Positions 16,214 to 23,714 of a DNA stretch of 36,052 nt are shown piece after piece. Position 1 is the first letter of the stretch, and every line of letters starts with the position of its first letter. This DNA comes from Oscillibacter sp. (lineage in GTDB: Bacteria; Bacillota; Clostridia; Oscillospirales; Oscillospiraceae). Made by a program: the position numbers and the translations under genes. The notes under the pieces are model-generated. The model saw only the letters and a program-made list of their open reading frames with translations. It was not told the origin of the DNA and searched no databases. The stretch covers positions 1 through 36,052 of the forward strand of contig JAAVHC010000059.1 of the NCBI GenBank assembly GCA_014799925.1. Reading direction: 5' to 3'.

Positions 16214-16261
16214 TTGACTTTCCGAAAGGCGCATAGTATATTCCTTTTTAGGATTTAATCC
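16214..16261 (+). promoter_or_regulatory. Promoter and candidate operator of the PerR-like gene
   Basis: TTGACT (16214-16219), a 17-base spacer and TATATT (16237-16242) form a clear promoter. A short perfect palindrome GGATT-T-AATCC (16251-16261) lies just downstream in an AT-rich context and is a candidate site for autoregulation; it is not a good match to the textbook Per box. Confidence 0.72.
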
Positions 16262-16279
16262 CATTAAGGAGCAAAATTG

Positions 16280-16660
16280 ATGGCGGACAGAAACACCGTG
16301 CAAAAGGAAATTATCCACCATACCCTGCGCAGGATGGGAAACCACCCGACCGCCGCCATGGTGTATGACGAAGTCCACCTGAGCCATCCAACCATCAGCC
16401 GCTCCACAGTCTACCGGGTTCTGGCCCGGATGGCGGAGGAGGGCAAGATCCTGCGCCTGGAGCTGGCCGGCTGCGACAGCCGCTATGACGGCGAGATGAA
16501 GCCCCACAGCCATGTCCGCTGCCGCTTGTGCGGCGCGGTGGAGGACCTTCCTCCCGTGCATGTGGAAAAGCCTGCCGGTGACCTGGGCTTCCTGCTGGAG
16601 GACTGCTCTGTGATCTACCGGGGCCTGTGCCCCGCCTGCCGGAAGCGGTCCGGACAATAA
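16280..16660 (+). CDS. Fur-family peroxide-type regulator (PerR-like)
   Basis: 126 residues. A winged-helix domain (about 1-70, with H-P-T-I-S-R-S-T-V-Y-R-V-L at 36-48 as recognition helix) is followed by the Fur dimerisation domain with H-S-H-V-R-C-R-L-C-G (76-85) and C-P-A-C (117-120). C81/C84/C117/C120 are the structural zinc site. The assignment to PerR rather than Fur or Zur rests on its place directly upstream of rubrerythrin, a classic peroxide-response target. The ATG at 16280 has AAGGAG at 16266-16271; a TTG directly before it is ignored. In PerR, Fe-catalysed oxidation of a His ligand lifts repression. Whether that chemistry holds here needs the ligand set (H33, H36, D70, H76, H78 are candidates). 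Confidence 0.85.
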   Translation: MADRNTVQKEIIHHTLRRMGNHPTAAMVYDEVHLSHPTISRSTVYRVLARMAEEGKILRLELAGCDSRYDGEMKPHSHVRCRLCGAVEDLPPVHVEKPAGDLGFLLEDCSVIYRGLCPACRKRSGQ

Positions 16661-16684
16661 CCGATAGCTACGCCGGGAGGCGTC

Positions 16685-16705
16685 TATAATAAAATCATTC
16701 AGGAT
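16685..16705 (+). promoter_or_regulatory. -10 region of rubrerythrin with AT-rich operator-like sequence
   Basis: TATAAT (16685-16690) lies 42 bases before the rubrerythrin ATG, with no good -35 match upstream. TATAATAAAATCATT (16685-16699) partly matches the TTATAAT-N-ATTATAA type of Per box, consistent with control by the neighbouring regulator. Confidence 0.5.
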
Positions 16706-16731
16706 ACTTATTTGAAAAGGAGATTTTTGCT

Positions 16732-17274
16732 ATGAAAAAGTGGGTTTGCCCTGTCTGCGGTTATGTTCATGAGGGGGAGACCGCCCCTGAGAAGTGCCCC
16801 CAGTGCGGCGTCGCCGGCTCCAAGTTCACCGAGCAGAAGGGTGAGATGACCTGGGCCGCCGAGCACGTGGTGGGCGTGGCCAAGGGCGTGGACGAGAAGA
16901 TCCTGGAGGGTCTGCGCGCCAACTTCGCCGGCGAGTGCACCGAGGTCGGCATGTATCTGGCGATGGCCCGTGTGGCCCATCGCGAGGGCTATCCCGAGAT
17001 CGGCCTGTACTGGGAGAAGGCCGCTTACGAAGAGGCCGAGCACGCCGCCAAGTTCGCCGAGCTGCTGGGCGAGGTCGTGACTGACAGCACCAAGAAGAAC
17101 CTGGAGATGCGCGTTGAGGCCGAGAACGGCGCCACCGCCGGCAAGATGGAGCTGGCCAAGATGGCCAAGGAGCAGGGTCTGGACGCCATCCATGACACCG
17201 TGCATGAGATGGCCCGCGACGAGGCCCGTCACGGCAAGGCTTTCAAGGGCCTGCTGGAGCGTTACTTCGGCTAA
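16732..17274 (+). CDS. rbr: Reverse-type rubrerythrin, chimeric host/element gene
   Basis: 180 residues: an N-terminal rubredoxin-like iron site (C6-x2-C9 and C22-x2-C25) followed by the four-helix di-iron domain (G-E-C-T-E at 67-71, E-E-A-E-H at 100-104, D-E-A-R-H at 163-167). The rubredoxin-first order is that of clostridial reverse rubrerythrins, which reduce hydrogen peroxide to water in anaerobes with NADH-derived electrons. The mobile element entered at codons 95-100: bases up to the core 17014-17030 are host DNA, and the rest, with the terminator behind it, arrived with the element. The protein is nonetheless complete because the element's 3' end encodes the same residues. AAAAGGAG (16717-16724) is the ribosome site. 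Confidence 0.93.
   Translation: MKKWVCPVCGYVHEGETAPEKCPQCGVAGSKFTEQKGEMTWAAEHVVGVAKGVDEKILEGLRANFAGECTEVGMYLAMARVAHREGYPEIGLYWEKAAYEEAEHAAKFAELLGEVVTDSTKKNLEMRVEAENGATAGKMELAKMAKEQGLDAIHDTVHEMARDEARHGKAFKGLLERYFG
17014..17030 (+). repeat. Left attachment core (attL)
   Basis: GAGAAGGCCGCTTACGA, identical to 28739-28755; the bases on each side differ (17013 G against 28738 A, 17031 A against 28756 G). It encodes residues 95-100 of rubrerythrin. Strand exchange took place within it. Confidence 0.9.
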
Positions 17275-17305
17275 TTCAAAACCGCTGAAAATCAAGGGAT
17301 TTTCG

Positions 17306-17340
17306 AGGGGGAACGGGGAAGCCTGTTCCCCCTCTTTTTG
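17306..17340 (+). terminator. Terminator carried behind the element's rubrerythrin 3' end
   Basis: AGGGGGAAC (17306-17314) pairs with GTTCCCCCT (17325-17333), then CTTTTTG. It replaces the host terminator at 29017, which was separated from the gene by the insertion. Confidence 0.85.
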
Positions 17341-17368
17341 CGTCTTTTTAGCCCCGTTGTGGTAGTTT

Positions 17369-17516
17369 TTGTGGATAGATTCCTGCCGCCGCCACTGATA
17401 ATTTGCCACATGTGGATATTCAGTTTTTTGCCCTATAATCAAGCGTTTTCGCGCCTAATTAACGGATTTTCAGACAATTTTAGCAAGTTTTTAGAAGTTC
17501 CCGCGTCCTTGCCACA
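17369..17516. promoter_or_regulatory. Left-end arm-type integrase sites
   Basis: Repeats matching those at the right end: TTGTGGATAG (17369-17378), TTTGCCACA (17402-17410) directly joined to TGTGGATATTC (17411-17421), and TTGCCACA (17509-17516). They are the inverse or same words as those at 28589-28653 and are probable arm-binding sites for the tyrosine integrase in attP. The rest of the gene-free stretch 17341-17786 shows only a terminator at 17627 and a weak TATACT at 17712. Confidence 0.7.
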
Positions 17517-17626
17517 AGATACACGCTGATTTCTTTAATACTCAACGTCTTTTTACAAGTTTTAGAGCCGCCGAGCAAAAAAGTGAATGGAAATTTCTAA
17601 AAAATGCCGCTTGCCGCTGGATTTTT

Positions 17627-17655
17627 GCAGACTGTTTCATGGTCTGCTTTTTTCT
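17627..17655 (+). terminator. Small terminator-like hairpin
   Basis: GCAGAC (17627-17632) pairs with GTCTGC (17642-17647), followed by a TTTTTTCTTTTCTT tract. It would block transcription entering the element's gene block from the rubrerythrin side. Confidence 0.6.
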
Positions 17656-17786
17656 TTTCTTCATTATAGCACATGTCCTGGTTAAAGTACAAGTATTTTT
17701 TTGCCCCGTGCTATACTAAATCCAGAAAGAGCGAAAGACACAACCTCTTGAAAAACAAAATTCAAAATGAAAAGGAGCTTATCACC

Positions 17787-18161
17787 ATGAAGAAGAGCGG
17801 ATACACTGTTGACCATGTCCAGAATACCATCACCATCACTAAGGCTTTTGCTACACGCGCCGCCGATATTACCACGGAAGAATATAAGACATTCCTCCAA
17901 CTTCGTGCAGACTTGCCGGGGTACAAAATCCTGCGTAGAACAGCCGATATCAAAAAGGCAAAGGAAACCCACAAGGGCCTGTCTATCGAGTACATGGAGA
18001 AATGTATCAGCACCATCACCCACGGCGACAAGGACGCGCTGGACGCTTTTAAGGCGGTCAAGGAGTATTTCAAAGGCCAGCCCGCCTATTACGCAAAGGT
18101 AAAAGCGTGGTTCCTTAATAAATATAGCAACTACACCGAAATTGACCCCGCCGCTAAATAA
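17787..18161 (+). CDS. Unknown element protein A (paralogue of protein B)
   Basis: 124 residues, first gene of the element's left block, ATG seven to eight bases after AAAGGAG (17771-17777). I do not recognise the family. It shares a run of positions with the next gene: N-T-I-T-I-T-K-A-F-A near the N-terminus, an S/T-E-x-Y/C-K spacing, a P-G-Y/M-K/R-I-L/V segment, K-G-L-S/T-x-E/D-Y/R-M-E, F-K-A/T-V-K-E and a closing W-F-L/M-x-x-x-x-x-Y motif. So both come from one ancestor. No signal peptide, no membrane helix and no catalytic signature are visible. The two are separated by 44 bases and probably share a transcript. Confidence 0.75.
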   Translation: MKKSGYTVDHVQNTITITKAFATRAADITTEEYKTFLQLRADLPGYKILRRTADIKKAKETHKGLSIEYMEKCISTITHGDKDALDAFKAVKEYFKGQPAYYAKVKAWFLNKYSNYTEIDPAAK

Positions 18162-18205
18162 GACCGTCACTCAACAAATTCTATTAAAACATGGAGGTTA
18201 TCAAA

Positions 18206-18685
18206 ATGAAAGAGTACAAAATCAACTTCACCGCCAACACCATCACCATCAGCAAGAGCTTTGCCGATGCTGCCAGCGACCCAACTTCCGCCGAATGTGA
18301 AAAGCTGTCCAAGCTCCAAGCGGCTTACCCCGGCATGAGGATTGTCCACAAGACCCACCGCTCCCCCTCCAAGGCCAACGTGAATAAGGGCCTGACCTAT
18401 GACCGCATGGAGGGGTACATCAATTTGCATGAGAACGCCGCCGAGCTGCTTACTACGTTTAAGACAGTCAAGGAGATTGCCGCCAAACAGAAAAATCCTT
18501 ATCAGTTCACAAAGGGCTGGTTTATGCAGCAGTTCCCCGACTATGGCAAGCTCCCCAACATCAGCGACAACGGGAAAATTTTGTATGTCCTCCCCGTTGA
18601 CCCTCCCGCCGCCGAAAAGGACGGGGACGTAGAGAACAGCACCGCCGCCGAGCATATCGAATTTGCAAAGGTCGTTAATCAGTAA
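18206..18685 (+). CDS. Unknown element protein B (paralogue of protein A)
   Basis: 159 residues with ATG after a TGGAGG site (18190-18195). It aligns along its first 125 residues to protein A (ANTITISKSFADAASDPTSA and KGLTYDRMEGYI against their equivalents in A; FKTVKEI; KGWFMQQFPDY), then adds an acidic, Pro/Ala-rich tail of about 35 residues. Sequence has diverged strongly while the pattern of aromatic and basic positions is kept, so the duplication is old. Basic patches in the core would allow nucleic-acid binding, but that is only a guess. A related pair may travel with this class of element. Confidence 0.75.
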   Translation: MKEYKINFTANTITISKSFADAASDPTSAECEKLSKLQAAYPGMRIVHKTHRSPSKANVNKGLTYDRMEGYINLHENAAELLTTFKTVKEIAAKQKNPYQFTKGWFMQQFPDYGKLPNISDNGKILYVLPVDPPAAEKDGDVENSTAAEHIEFAKVVNQ

Positions 18686-18744
18686 CAAAAAAGCAATTAG
18701 CTTTTTGAAATACACTCTACAAAATTTGAAAAGGAGAAATGAGC

Positions 18745-18960
18745 ATGAACGATGAACGCCGCAACATGATTGACCTGCTGCTGTCCCACTACACGGAGGA
18801 CGAAGAAGCCGAGCGCGAACAGGAACGGGCCGAGTTGGAAAACATGTCCGATGAAGATTTGTATTATACCCTGGAATCAATCAGGTATGAGGCTGAACAG
18901 GAGGCCAGAAAGGATTATGAAGCGGACAGAATGGAAATCCTGGAAGAACGCGGCTGGTAA
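18745..18960 (+). CDS. Small highly acidic helical protein
   Basis: 71 residues, almost entirely Glu/Asp/Arg/Lys helix: MNDERRNMIDLLLSHYTEDE, then a long E-R-E-Q-E-R-A-E stretch and a Y-E-A-E-Q-E-A-R-K-D-Y-E-A-D coiled-coil-like end. Two ATGs (18739 and 18745) follow AAGGAG at 18731-18736; spacing of eight bases favours 18745. Such acidic small proteins in mobile elements can be DNA mimics or anti-restriction factors, but no family is recognised. Third gene of the left block, followed by a strong terminator. Confidence 0.7.
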   Translation: MNDERRNMIDLLLSHYTEDEEAEREQERAELENMSDEDLYYTLESIRYEAEQEARKDYEADRMEILEERGW

Positions 18961-18974
18961 AGGAATATGAACGT

Positions 18975-19009
18975 AAGAGGGGCGGCACGTTTGATGTGCC
19001 GCCCCTCTT
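18975..19009. terminator. Strong terminator between converging genes
   Basis: AAGAGGGGCGGCAC (18975-18988) pairs perfectly with 18996-19009 around GTTTGAT, followed by GCTTTT. It serves the left block and, in reverse, the lipoprotein gene. Confidence 0.85.
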
Positions 19010-19013
19010 GCTT

Positions 19014-19751
19014 TTATCCATTTTTTTCTATTTTGGCATTTTGAACCTCAAATAATATTTTTTCTCCATTGTATTCATGCACTCCACCCTCCAAAGGGTT
19101 AGTGCTTAAGCAATAAACATTCCCGCTAACGGCAATTCGCTGTTGTACTTCAAGCGTAGCCAAACTATCACCATCAAGATAGATATTGCAAAGAATATTA
19201 GAAGAATTATCCATGGAATCGACCATTGCGGTGCAATAATACGGTTTATCGCTACTTGTAGAGGCATATACAAGGGATAAAACAGTAGCTTCAATTTCAA
19301 AACTGTCACTCACAAGAGAGGCGGAAGTAACAAGGATTTGCCTACCCTCAATCGCCTCTATGGTTCCTTCAACAGTAACTCTTTGTCCCTTGCTTAACTC
19401 CATTAAATCATCTGTTGGAAGTTCCACTTTGAACACATAGTCTTGTGCAACAGCTCCCAAGATTTCTAAAATGCAAAAATCACTTTCCACGTTTCTGACA
19501 AAGGCAGAAATCTTGTAATTACCGCCAATATAGGTGCTTTTTGCTTTAAGTTCATTATCATTAAACGCAGATATAAAGCTACTATAACTAAAAGCAGTTG
19601 CATTACTCTCATTTCCGGGTTTATCGGTGCTCGTTGTGTCCCCGTTCCCGCCGCCGGGCGTGCTGTTGTCCCCTGTTCCTCCACTGCCGCCACAGGCCAC
19701 CAGAGAGAGGGCCAGAGCCGCCGCAAGCGTGAGTGCCAAAAGTCTTTTCAT
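19014..19751 (-). CDS. Lipoprotein with OB-fold (tRNA_anti-like) domains
   Basis: 245 residues. The signal peptide ends in a lipobox L-V-A-C with lipidated C20; a Gly/Ser/Thr/Asn linker (21-50) follows. The mature part has an OB-fold-like segment, Y-K-I-S-A-F-V-R-N-V-E ... V-T-V-E-G-T-I-E-A-I-E (about 80-145), and a second similar half (ICNIYLDGD ... R-I-A-V-S-G-N-V-Y), in the manner of the tRNA_anti-like lipoproteins common in Firmicutes. It would be anchored outside the membrane; ligand unknown. It is cargo of the element and the only gene in its left half read from the minus strand. Promoter at 19799-19828. Confidence 0.82.
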   Translation of the reverse strand: MKRLLALTLAAALALSLVACGGSGGTGDNSTPGGGNGDTTSTDKPGNESNATAFSYSSFISAFNDNELKAKSTYIGGNYKISAFVRNVESDFCILEILGAVAQDYVFKVELPTDDLMELSKGQRVTVEGTIEAIEGRQILVTSASLVSDSFEIEATVLSLVYASTSSDKPYYCTAMVDSMDNSSNILCNIYLDGDSLATLEVQQRIAVSGNVYCLSTNPLEGGVHEYNGEKILFEVQNAKIEKNG

Positions 19752-19798
19752 TCTTTGTTGCCTCCTGTAATACAGAGTGATAGTCTAAACGACATCTA

Positions 19799-19828
19799 AT
19801 TGTATTATACTTTGTGCCTCTTTGTCAA
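19799..19828 (-). promoter_or_regulatory. Promoter of the lipoprotein gene
   Basis: Read on the minus strand: TTGACA (19828-19823), an 18-base spacer and TACAAT (19804-19799). A TATAAT lies nearer but at a 13-base spacing. Confidence 0.6.
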
Positions 19829-19863
19829 GCTATAATTCATTACAGATTGAGAGGTGCAGCGAT

Positions 19864-20046
19864 ATGAAAAGTGAACCCTTGAAAATCAAGAGGCGCGGGG
19901 AGGACGGGAACAAGGTTATTACTGTTCGGATTAGAGAAGATACCCTTGACGCGCTGGACAAAATCGCAGCGGAAACAAACCGCTCACGCAACGAACTAAT
20001 CAACATTATTCTTAGTCATGGTGTGCAAAACCTGGAAATTGAGTAG
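19864..20046 (+). CDS. Ribbon-helix-helix (CopG/Arc-type) DNA-binding protein
   Basis: 60 residues. The second half has the ribbon-helix-helix layout: strand K-V-I-T-V-R-I-R, helix T-L-D-A-L-D-K-I-A-A-E, turn T-N-R-S-R-N, helix E-L-I-N-I-I-L-S-H-G-V. Such proteins are small repressors, antitoxins or plasmid copy-number controls. No toxin-like partner lies next to it. The ATG at 19864 follows a weak GAGAGGTG site (19850-19857). It is followed by a strong terminator, so it is monocistronic. A role in regulating the replication gene downstream is possible. Confidence 0.82.
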   Translation: MKSEPLKIKRRGEDGNKVITVRIREDTLDALDKIAAETNRSRNELINIILSHGVQNLEIE

Positions 20047-20090
20047 CCACAGGGCGGGGTAACCCGCCCTGTGGCTTTGCCTTTTTTGCA
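20046..20090 (+). terminator. Terminator after the RHH gene
   Basis: GCCACAGGGCGGG (20046-20058) pairs with CCCGCCCTGTGGC (20063-20075) around GTAA, followed by TTTGCCTTTTTT. Confidence 0.88.
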
Positions 20091-20448
20091 TGGGGTATAA
20101 CTTCCGCCGCGTCCGCCGTTTTCGGTCGTTTCCGCCGTGATCTTGTGTCGGGAGGGAAATCCGCCGAGAAAAGCAGCATTGAAAAGTCAAAATGAGATTT
20201 TCCCAAAACCATCCCCCCGGTGGGCTGCTGGCTGCTACCCTCTGACGAATAGGGGGTACACCGCTCGTCATTCAAAATTGAAAGTGCAGACACAAGATTG
20301 CCAGCCGCCGAGCCAAAAAAGAAAACAGGGCGAGAAGCAACATCTTCCGAGAAGCTGCTACGTCTTTTTGCGTGGCGGCAACGTGTTTTTATAAGAGTGA
20401 AAGAAAAAAGTGCGTAATCGTACTTATTTGTGTGAAAACTACCGCGAA

Positions 20449-20477
20449 TTGCGACAAAAAAATTTTTGTGATATAAT
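20449..20477 (+). promoter_or_regulatory. Promoter of the primase-like operon
   Basis: TTGCGA (20449-20454), a 17-base spacer containing an A7-T5 run, and TATAAT (20472-20477). The preceding 20091-20448 is gene-free; I see only scattered AT-rich and GC-rich words in it and no supported ORF. Confidence 0.72.
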
Positions 20478-20555
20478 ATTTATAGAAAGTGAGAGAGAGG
20501 TGAAAGCCCTTTGACTGTCACTTAAAAAACACATGGATGAAAGGAGGCGCTTCAT

Positions 20556-21797
20556 GTGCCGTTCAATGCTCTGACAAACCAAATGGAACCGGACTATGAG
20601 GACAAAATCTCCCTTTTGAGCGCAGAGGATTTCTTTGCCCTGTTCGAGAGCCTTGACGCTTGCCCTTATTGGGTGACAAGCAACGGCAAACGGTCAATTC
20701 AAATCCTTGGCCTGTGTCATTGTGGGAGCCATCACAGCGCACTATTTGACCCTACCACTCATAAAGTCCACTGCTTTGCAGATTGTGGCGGTGGGATGAT
20801 GTTGCACACATGGGTAATGCGGGCATTACATCTTCCCTATGCACAAGCCGCAAAAGATGCGATTGAGGATTGGATTGAGGGACATGGTATCGACCTTTCC
20901 GACTGTCAACCGCGAACAGGTGACGAATATGACTACATCGAAAAGCCATATGAGCCAACACACATTGAGCCTGTTCCTGGTATTCCACAAGAGATCATTG
21001 ACCGCCTGTATGCCCAATGGGATAAACGTGAGGAAACGCTTGCACGGCTTGTCTGGCACACAGAGGATGGAATTGACGTGGAACAGCTAAAGCGGTTTGA
21101 CGTGGCCTGTTGTCCCGCCATTCCGGGCAGTAGTCCGGGCATGGTCAAGAGAATGGGAACGATTATTTTGCCGCACCACAACGCGGACGGGCAGATTGTC
21201 GGCCTGTATGAGAGAAGTTTTGATTACACGCGCAGGGAGGCAAAAGATGTGTTCAAGCTAGATTTGCAAGATGTCGGTGACCGCAAATTTTGGTGGACTT
21301 TTCCGCGGGCAAAATATCTTCCTGTTTTGCGGCCTGAATGGGATAGTGATGCAAAACTGAACTGCTATTCATTTCCCAATTCCTGCAATCTCTACGGCTT
21401 GCACATGGCAAAAGACGCTATCCAGCAGACAGGGAAAGCCATTGTCTTTGAGGGGGCAAAAAGCGTCATGTTGGCCCATCAATACGGCTACCCCTTTTCC
21501 GTGGCAAGTCACACTTTCGGCGCACACGTCAACCACGTTTCCATGCTTATTGAGTACGGCGCAAAGGAGATAATTCTTGCCTTTGACCGCCAGTATGAGA
21601 ATACAGAGGACGATAATCTTAATTGGCATTTTTATGAGAAAAAGACAAGGGAACTTGCTGAAAAAGTGGGCCAATATGTAAAGGTGAGCCGCATTTTGGA
21701 CAAAGGCAATTTGCTCCAATACAAGGATGCACCCATTGACCAGGACAAGGATGTTTTTGAATGTTTATATTCAAATCGGGAGGTGCTGACGATGTGA
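20556..21797 (+). CDS. DnaG-like primase with CHC2 zinc finger and TOPRIM-type region
   Basis: 413 residues. An N-terminal zinc finger, C54-H-C56-x2-H59-H-S-A-L-F-D and V-H-C73-F-A-D-C77-G-G-G, matches the CHC2 finger of DnaG primases (with CxxxC rather than CxxC in the second half). The C-terminal part has TOPRIM-like KAIVFEGAKSVMLAHQYG with E299 and EIILAFDRQYE near 340-350. Such proteins make RNA primers for element replication. The start is GTG at 20556, eight bases after AAGGAGG (20541-20547). The stop overlaps the GTG start of the next gene. It implies the element can replicate, at least transiently as a circle. Confidence 0.85.
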   Translation: MPFNALTNQMEPDYEDKISLLSAEDFFALFESLDACPYWVTSNGKRSIQILGLCHCGSHHSALFDPTTHKVHCFADCGGGMMLHTWVMRALHLPYAQAAKDAIEDWIEGHGIDLSDCQPRTGDEYDYIEKPYEPTHIEPVPGIPQEIIDRLYAQWDKREETLARLVWHTEDGIDVEQLKRFDVACCPAIPGSSPGMVKRMGTIILPHHNADGQIVGLYERSFDYTRREAKDVFKLDLQDVGDRKFWWTFPRAKYLPVLRPEWDSDAKLNCYSFPNSCNLYGLHMAKDAIQQTGKAIVFEGAKSVMLAHQYGYPFSVASHTFGAHVNHVSMLIEYGAKEIILAFDRQYENTEDDNLNWHFYEKKTRELAEKVGQYVKVSRILDKGNLLQYKDAPIDQDKDVFECLYSNREVLTM

Positions 21798-22924
21798 GCA
21801 GATTTGAGGAAAAGGAAAGCGCGGCACCCGCTCCGCTCCCGCTCGAAAGAGCGGGGCGGGGAGCCGCCGAGGAACAATCAGCCGCCGAGCAATCATTTTT
21901 TCGTGGAAAGCCGATTGCATGGGTGACCGTTCCAACGGCGAAAACTGTTGTCACTGAAAATGCCTTTGGTGACAGCGAGGCCAGCGAGAGGCCGGGGCGG
22001 AAAAATCACTTCATTCTCTATGACGGCAATCAGTACAAACGGGAAGAATTTTATCAAATGGCGTTCCCGTAGGTCTACCGCAAATATCCGTACAAAGTGA
22101 TCTTTGCCACGGATGATATTTACAGGCTGGGCGGGAGCCAGCGGGCAAAACTGCAATATCACATTTTGGCCCAAAAGTTTCCGCTGGTCGAGGTAGCCGC
22201 CGAGGACAAAGAAGATTTAGAGGCGTTCGCCGCTCGATCTGAAACGGAGGCCGCGCAACTGTGGCTTGCGCGTATGCGCTGGCCCCAAGGCCACGAAAAA
22301 ATGGTGACATTCGGGCAAAACATTGGCGTAGAGGATAAGGCTAGCGGGGGACGGGTCAAGGGCCTTTGGTGCTACACGGCTGATATGGATGCTGTGAGAG
22401 CCGTTTACACAGGTTGCCCCATGACATGGGAACTGTGGGCCGCGCCCATCGTAGGTTATCTACAAGGCCGGAGAGATGCAAGAACCGCCGCCGCGTTGGA
22501 GATCATCCAAACGGTCATGCGCCTTTTGTACTATCAGAACGGCCTTTATCTGACTGTCCCCGGAGATGTGCGGCGGGCAATCGTCAAGTGGGTTTATCAA
22601 TATATGAAAGATGGAACCACGTCATTTCCCTTTGCCGGGGACATGGGGAACGATAGCCGCCGAGTTACTATTAACTTTGAGCGCGACACGTCCCTAAAGG
22701 ATAACCGCGTCATTCATGACAATATGGCAGAATATAACAGGGAGGCCAACGCAGAGAAAGCCGCCCGCCGAACAAAACAACGTTTTGAGGATTTGACCGG
22801 GGAGCGGTGGACAACTGCCGAACTCCACGCGCAAGGTTTCACTGATAGAAATATTAAGACGTTCTGTAAAGACGGCCTGATAAAAAGGCTGTATCAGGGC
22901 CACTATCAGAGAATTTCCAAGTGA
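21794..22924 (+). pseudogene. Replication-region gene interrupted by an in-frame TAG
   Basis: A 376-codon frame opening with GTG at 21794 (GGGAGG at 21778-21783; start overlaps the primase stop). One TAG at 22070-22072 (codon 93) breaks it, and the frame continues without any other stop to TGA at 22922-22924. The text across the break, YKREEFYQMAFP then VYRKYPYKVIFATDDIYRLG, reads as one protein. A CAG-to-TAG change is the simplest cause. No ribosome site precedes the next GTG (22097), so reinitiation is doubtful. The intact protein is unrecognised; it is basic at its end (R-F-E-D-L-T-G-E-R-W ... K-R-L-Y-Q-G-H-Y), probably helix-turn-helix-like, and lies between a primase and an origin-like palindrome, which suggests a replication initiator. 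Confidence 0.7.
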
Positions 22925-22928
22925 CTGC

Positions 22929-23004
22929 TGTGACTTTGCAAACGCTCCCGGAAGTTGGTAATAAGAGAATAAAACCAACTTCCGGGAGCGTGATGAAAGT
23001 CACA
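22929..23004. repeat. Nested long inverted repeat, origin-like
   Basis: An outer pair TGTGACTTT (22929-22937) with AAAGTCACA (22996-23004), a five-by-five internal bubble, then an inner perfect 17-bp pair 22943-22959 with 22974-22990 (CGCTCCCGGAAGTTGGT) and a 14-base AT-rich loop. No T-run follows, so it is not a plain terminator. It begins five bases after the probable replication gene and 48 bases before the next gene, as single-strand or rolling-circle origins or protein-bound cruciforms often do. Confidence 0.8.
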
Positions 23005-23051
23005 GGCGGAACTTGAAAATACACATTCAAAATAGAAAGGAGCCAAAAAAT

Positions 23052-23384
23052 ATGGCTGATATTACGATTAACTTTGATAATTTGATTGATAACATCGTTT
23101 TCGCATTTGAGATGGAAATGGGGACAATAGAAACCCGCCGAATAAAGGGGGAGATTGCGCGAAATACTCCACCAACAGCTATGGACGCACTCAACCGACA
23201 AACACGGCGCGGCCCATTCTATGATGAGGAAAGGAAAGTCTTGCGCAATGTTCTGCGGAAATTTTTGGGGAATGATAAACAGCTAAAAGAGTTGATACGC
23301 CCTGCCGCCGAACAAGCAATAAAAGAAGCGATTGAAAAATTCAAAAAAGGTCTGGGTGATCTGACAATCAATCTGGGTTTTTAA
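23052..23384 (+). CDS. Unknown small element protein, 110 aa
   Basis: 110 residues, ATG after AAAGGAG (23037-23043). The sequence begins MADITINFDNLIDNIVFAFE and ends in a helical, Lys/Glu-rich tail (EQAIKEAIEKFKKGLGDLTI). It is soluble, probably mostly helical, with a basic middle (R-R-I-K-G-E-I-A-R ... N-R-Q-T-R-R-G-P-F). No family recognised. It is read in the same direction as the primase gene but beyond the nested palindrome and ends at a strong terminator. Confidence 0.7.
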   Translation: MADITINFDNLIDNIVFAFEMEMGTIETRRIKGEIARNTPPTAMDALNRQTRRGPFYDEERKVLRNVLRKFLGNDKQLKELIRPAAEQAIKEAIEKFKKGLGDLTINLGF

Positions 23385-23394
23385 GGACAGGCTA

Positions 23395-23437
23395 CGGCGG
23401 GAGATGTAACAATCTCCCGCCGACTTCTTATTTTTTG
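23395..23437 (+). terminator. Terminator after the 110-residue gene
   Basis: CGGCGGGAGAT (23395-23405) pairs with ATCTCCCGCCG (23412-23422) around GTAACA, followed by ACTTCTTATTTTTTG. Confidence 0.88.
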
Positions 23438-23450
23438 TAGAAAGACGCTA

Positions 23451-23555
23451 CTAACTTGTAGAATCTTCTTTGTCCTTGTCGCTATCTTCTTTCTTTTCCC
23501 ATCCAAGAATTTCCTCCATGACAAGAGCAAGGGGCAAGTCTGTATCTGGAAACAT
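23451..23555 (-). CDS. Possible 34-residue acidic peptide
   Basis: ATG at 23555 follows an excellent GGAGG site (23563-23567) by seven bases and the frame runs MFPDTDLPLALVMEEILGWE then a charged D/K/E-rich tail to the stop at 23451. The frame stays open upstream to a GTG at 23636. It is small and could be chance; the ribosome site and the acidic, non-repetitive composition favour a real gene. The rest of 23556-23714 holds nothing else that I can support. Confidence 0.38.
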   Translation of the reverse strand: MFPDTDLPLALVMEEILGWEKKEDSDKDKEDSTS

Positions 23556-23714
23556 GTGCAATCCTCCATTTTGACAGGCCGCGCAGCGGCGGCGAAACTT
23601 GTTCAATAAAACAGATGGTTTTGTGAACACTTGCACAGCGGTGGAAACAGGGCAAATGCCCCCGGTATTAGGGCCGATTTTGTCCAGGAAAATAAAGCGG
23701 CCTTTTTGTGGACA

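Noticed and set aside
16732-17274. Nigerythrin or ordinary rubredoxin-last rubrerythrin
   Set aside because: The rubredoxin-like CxxC pairs are at the N-terminus, which is the reverse arrangement.
20091-20448. An 85-residue frame (20137-20394) before the primase gene
   Set aside because: No ribosome site, mixed composition, and a proper promoter for the next gene lies just downstream.
21794-22924. TAG as pyrrolysine codon
   Set aside because: Several genes here (asnA, the dipeptidase) end normally in TAG, and no Pyl machinery is visible in the window.
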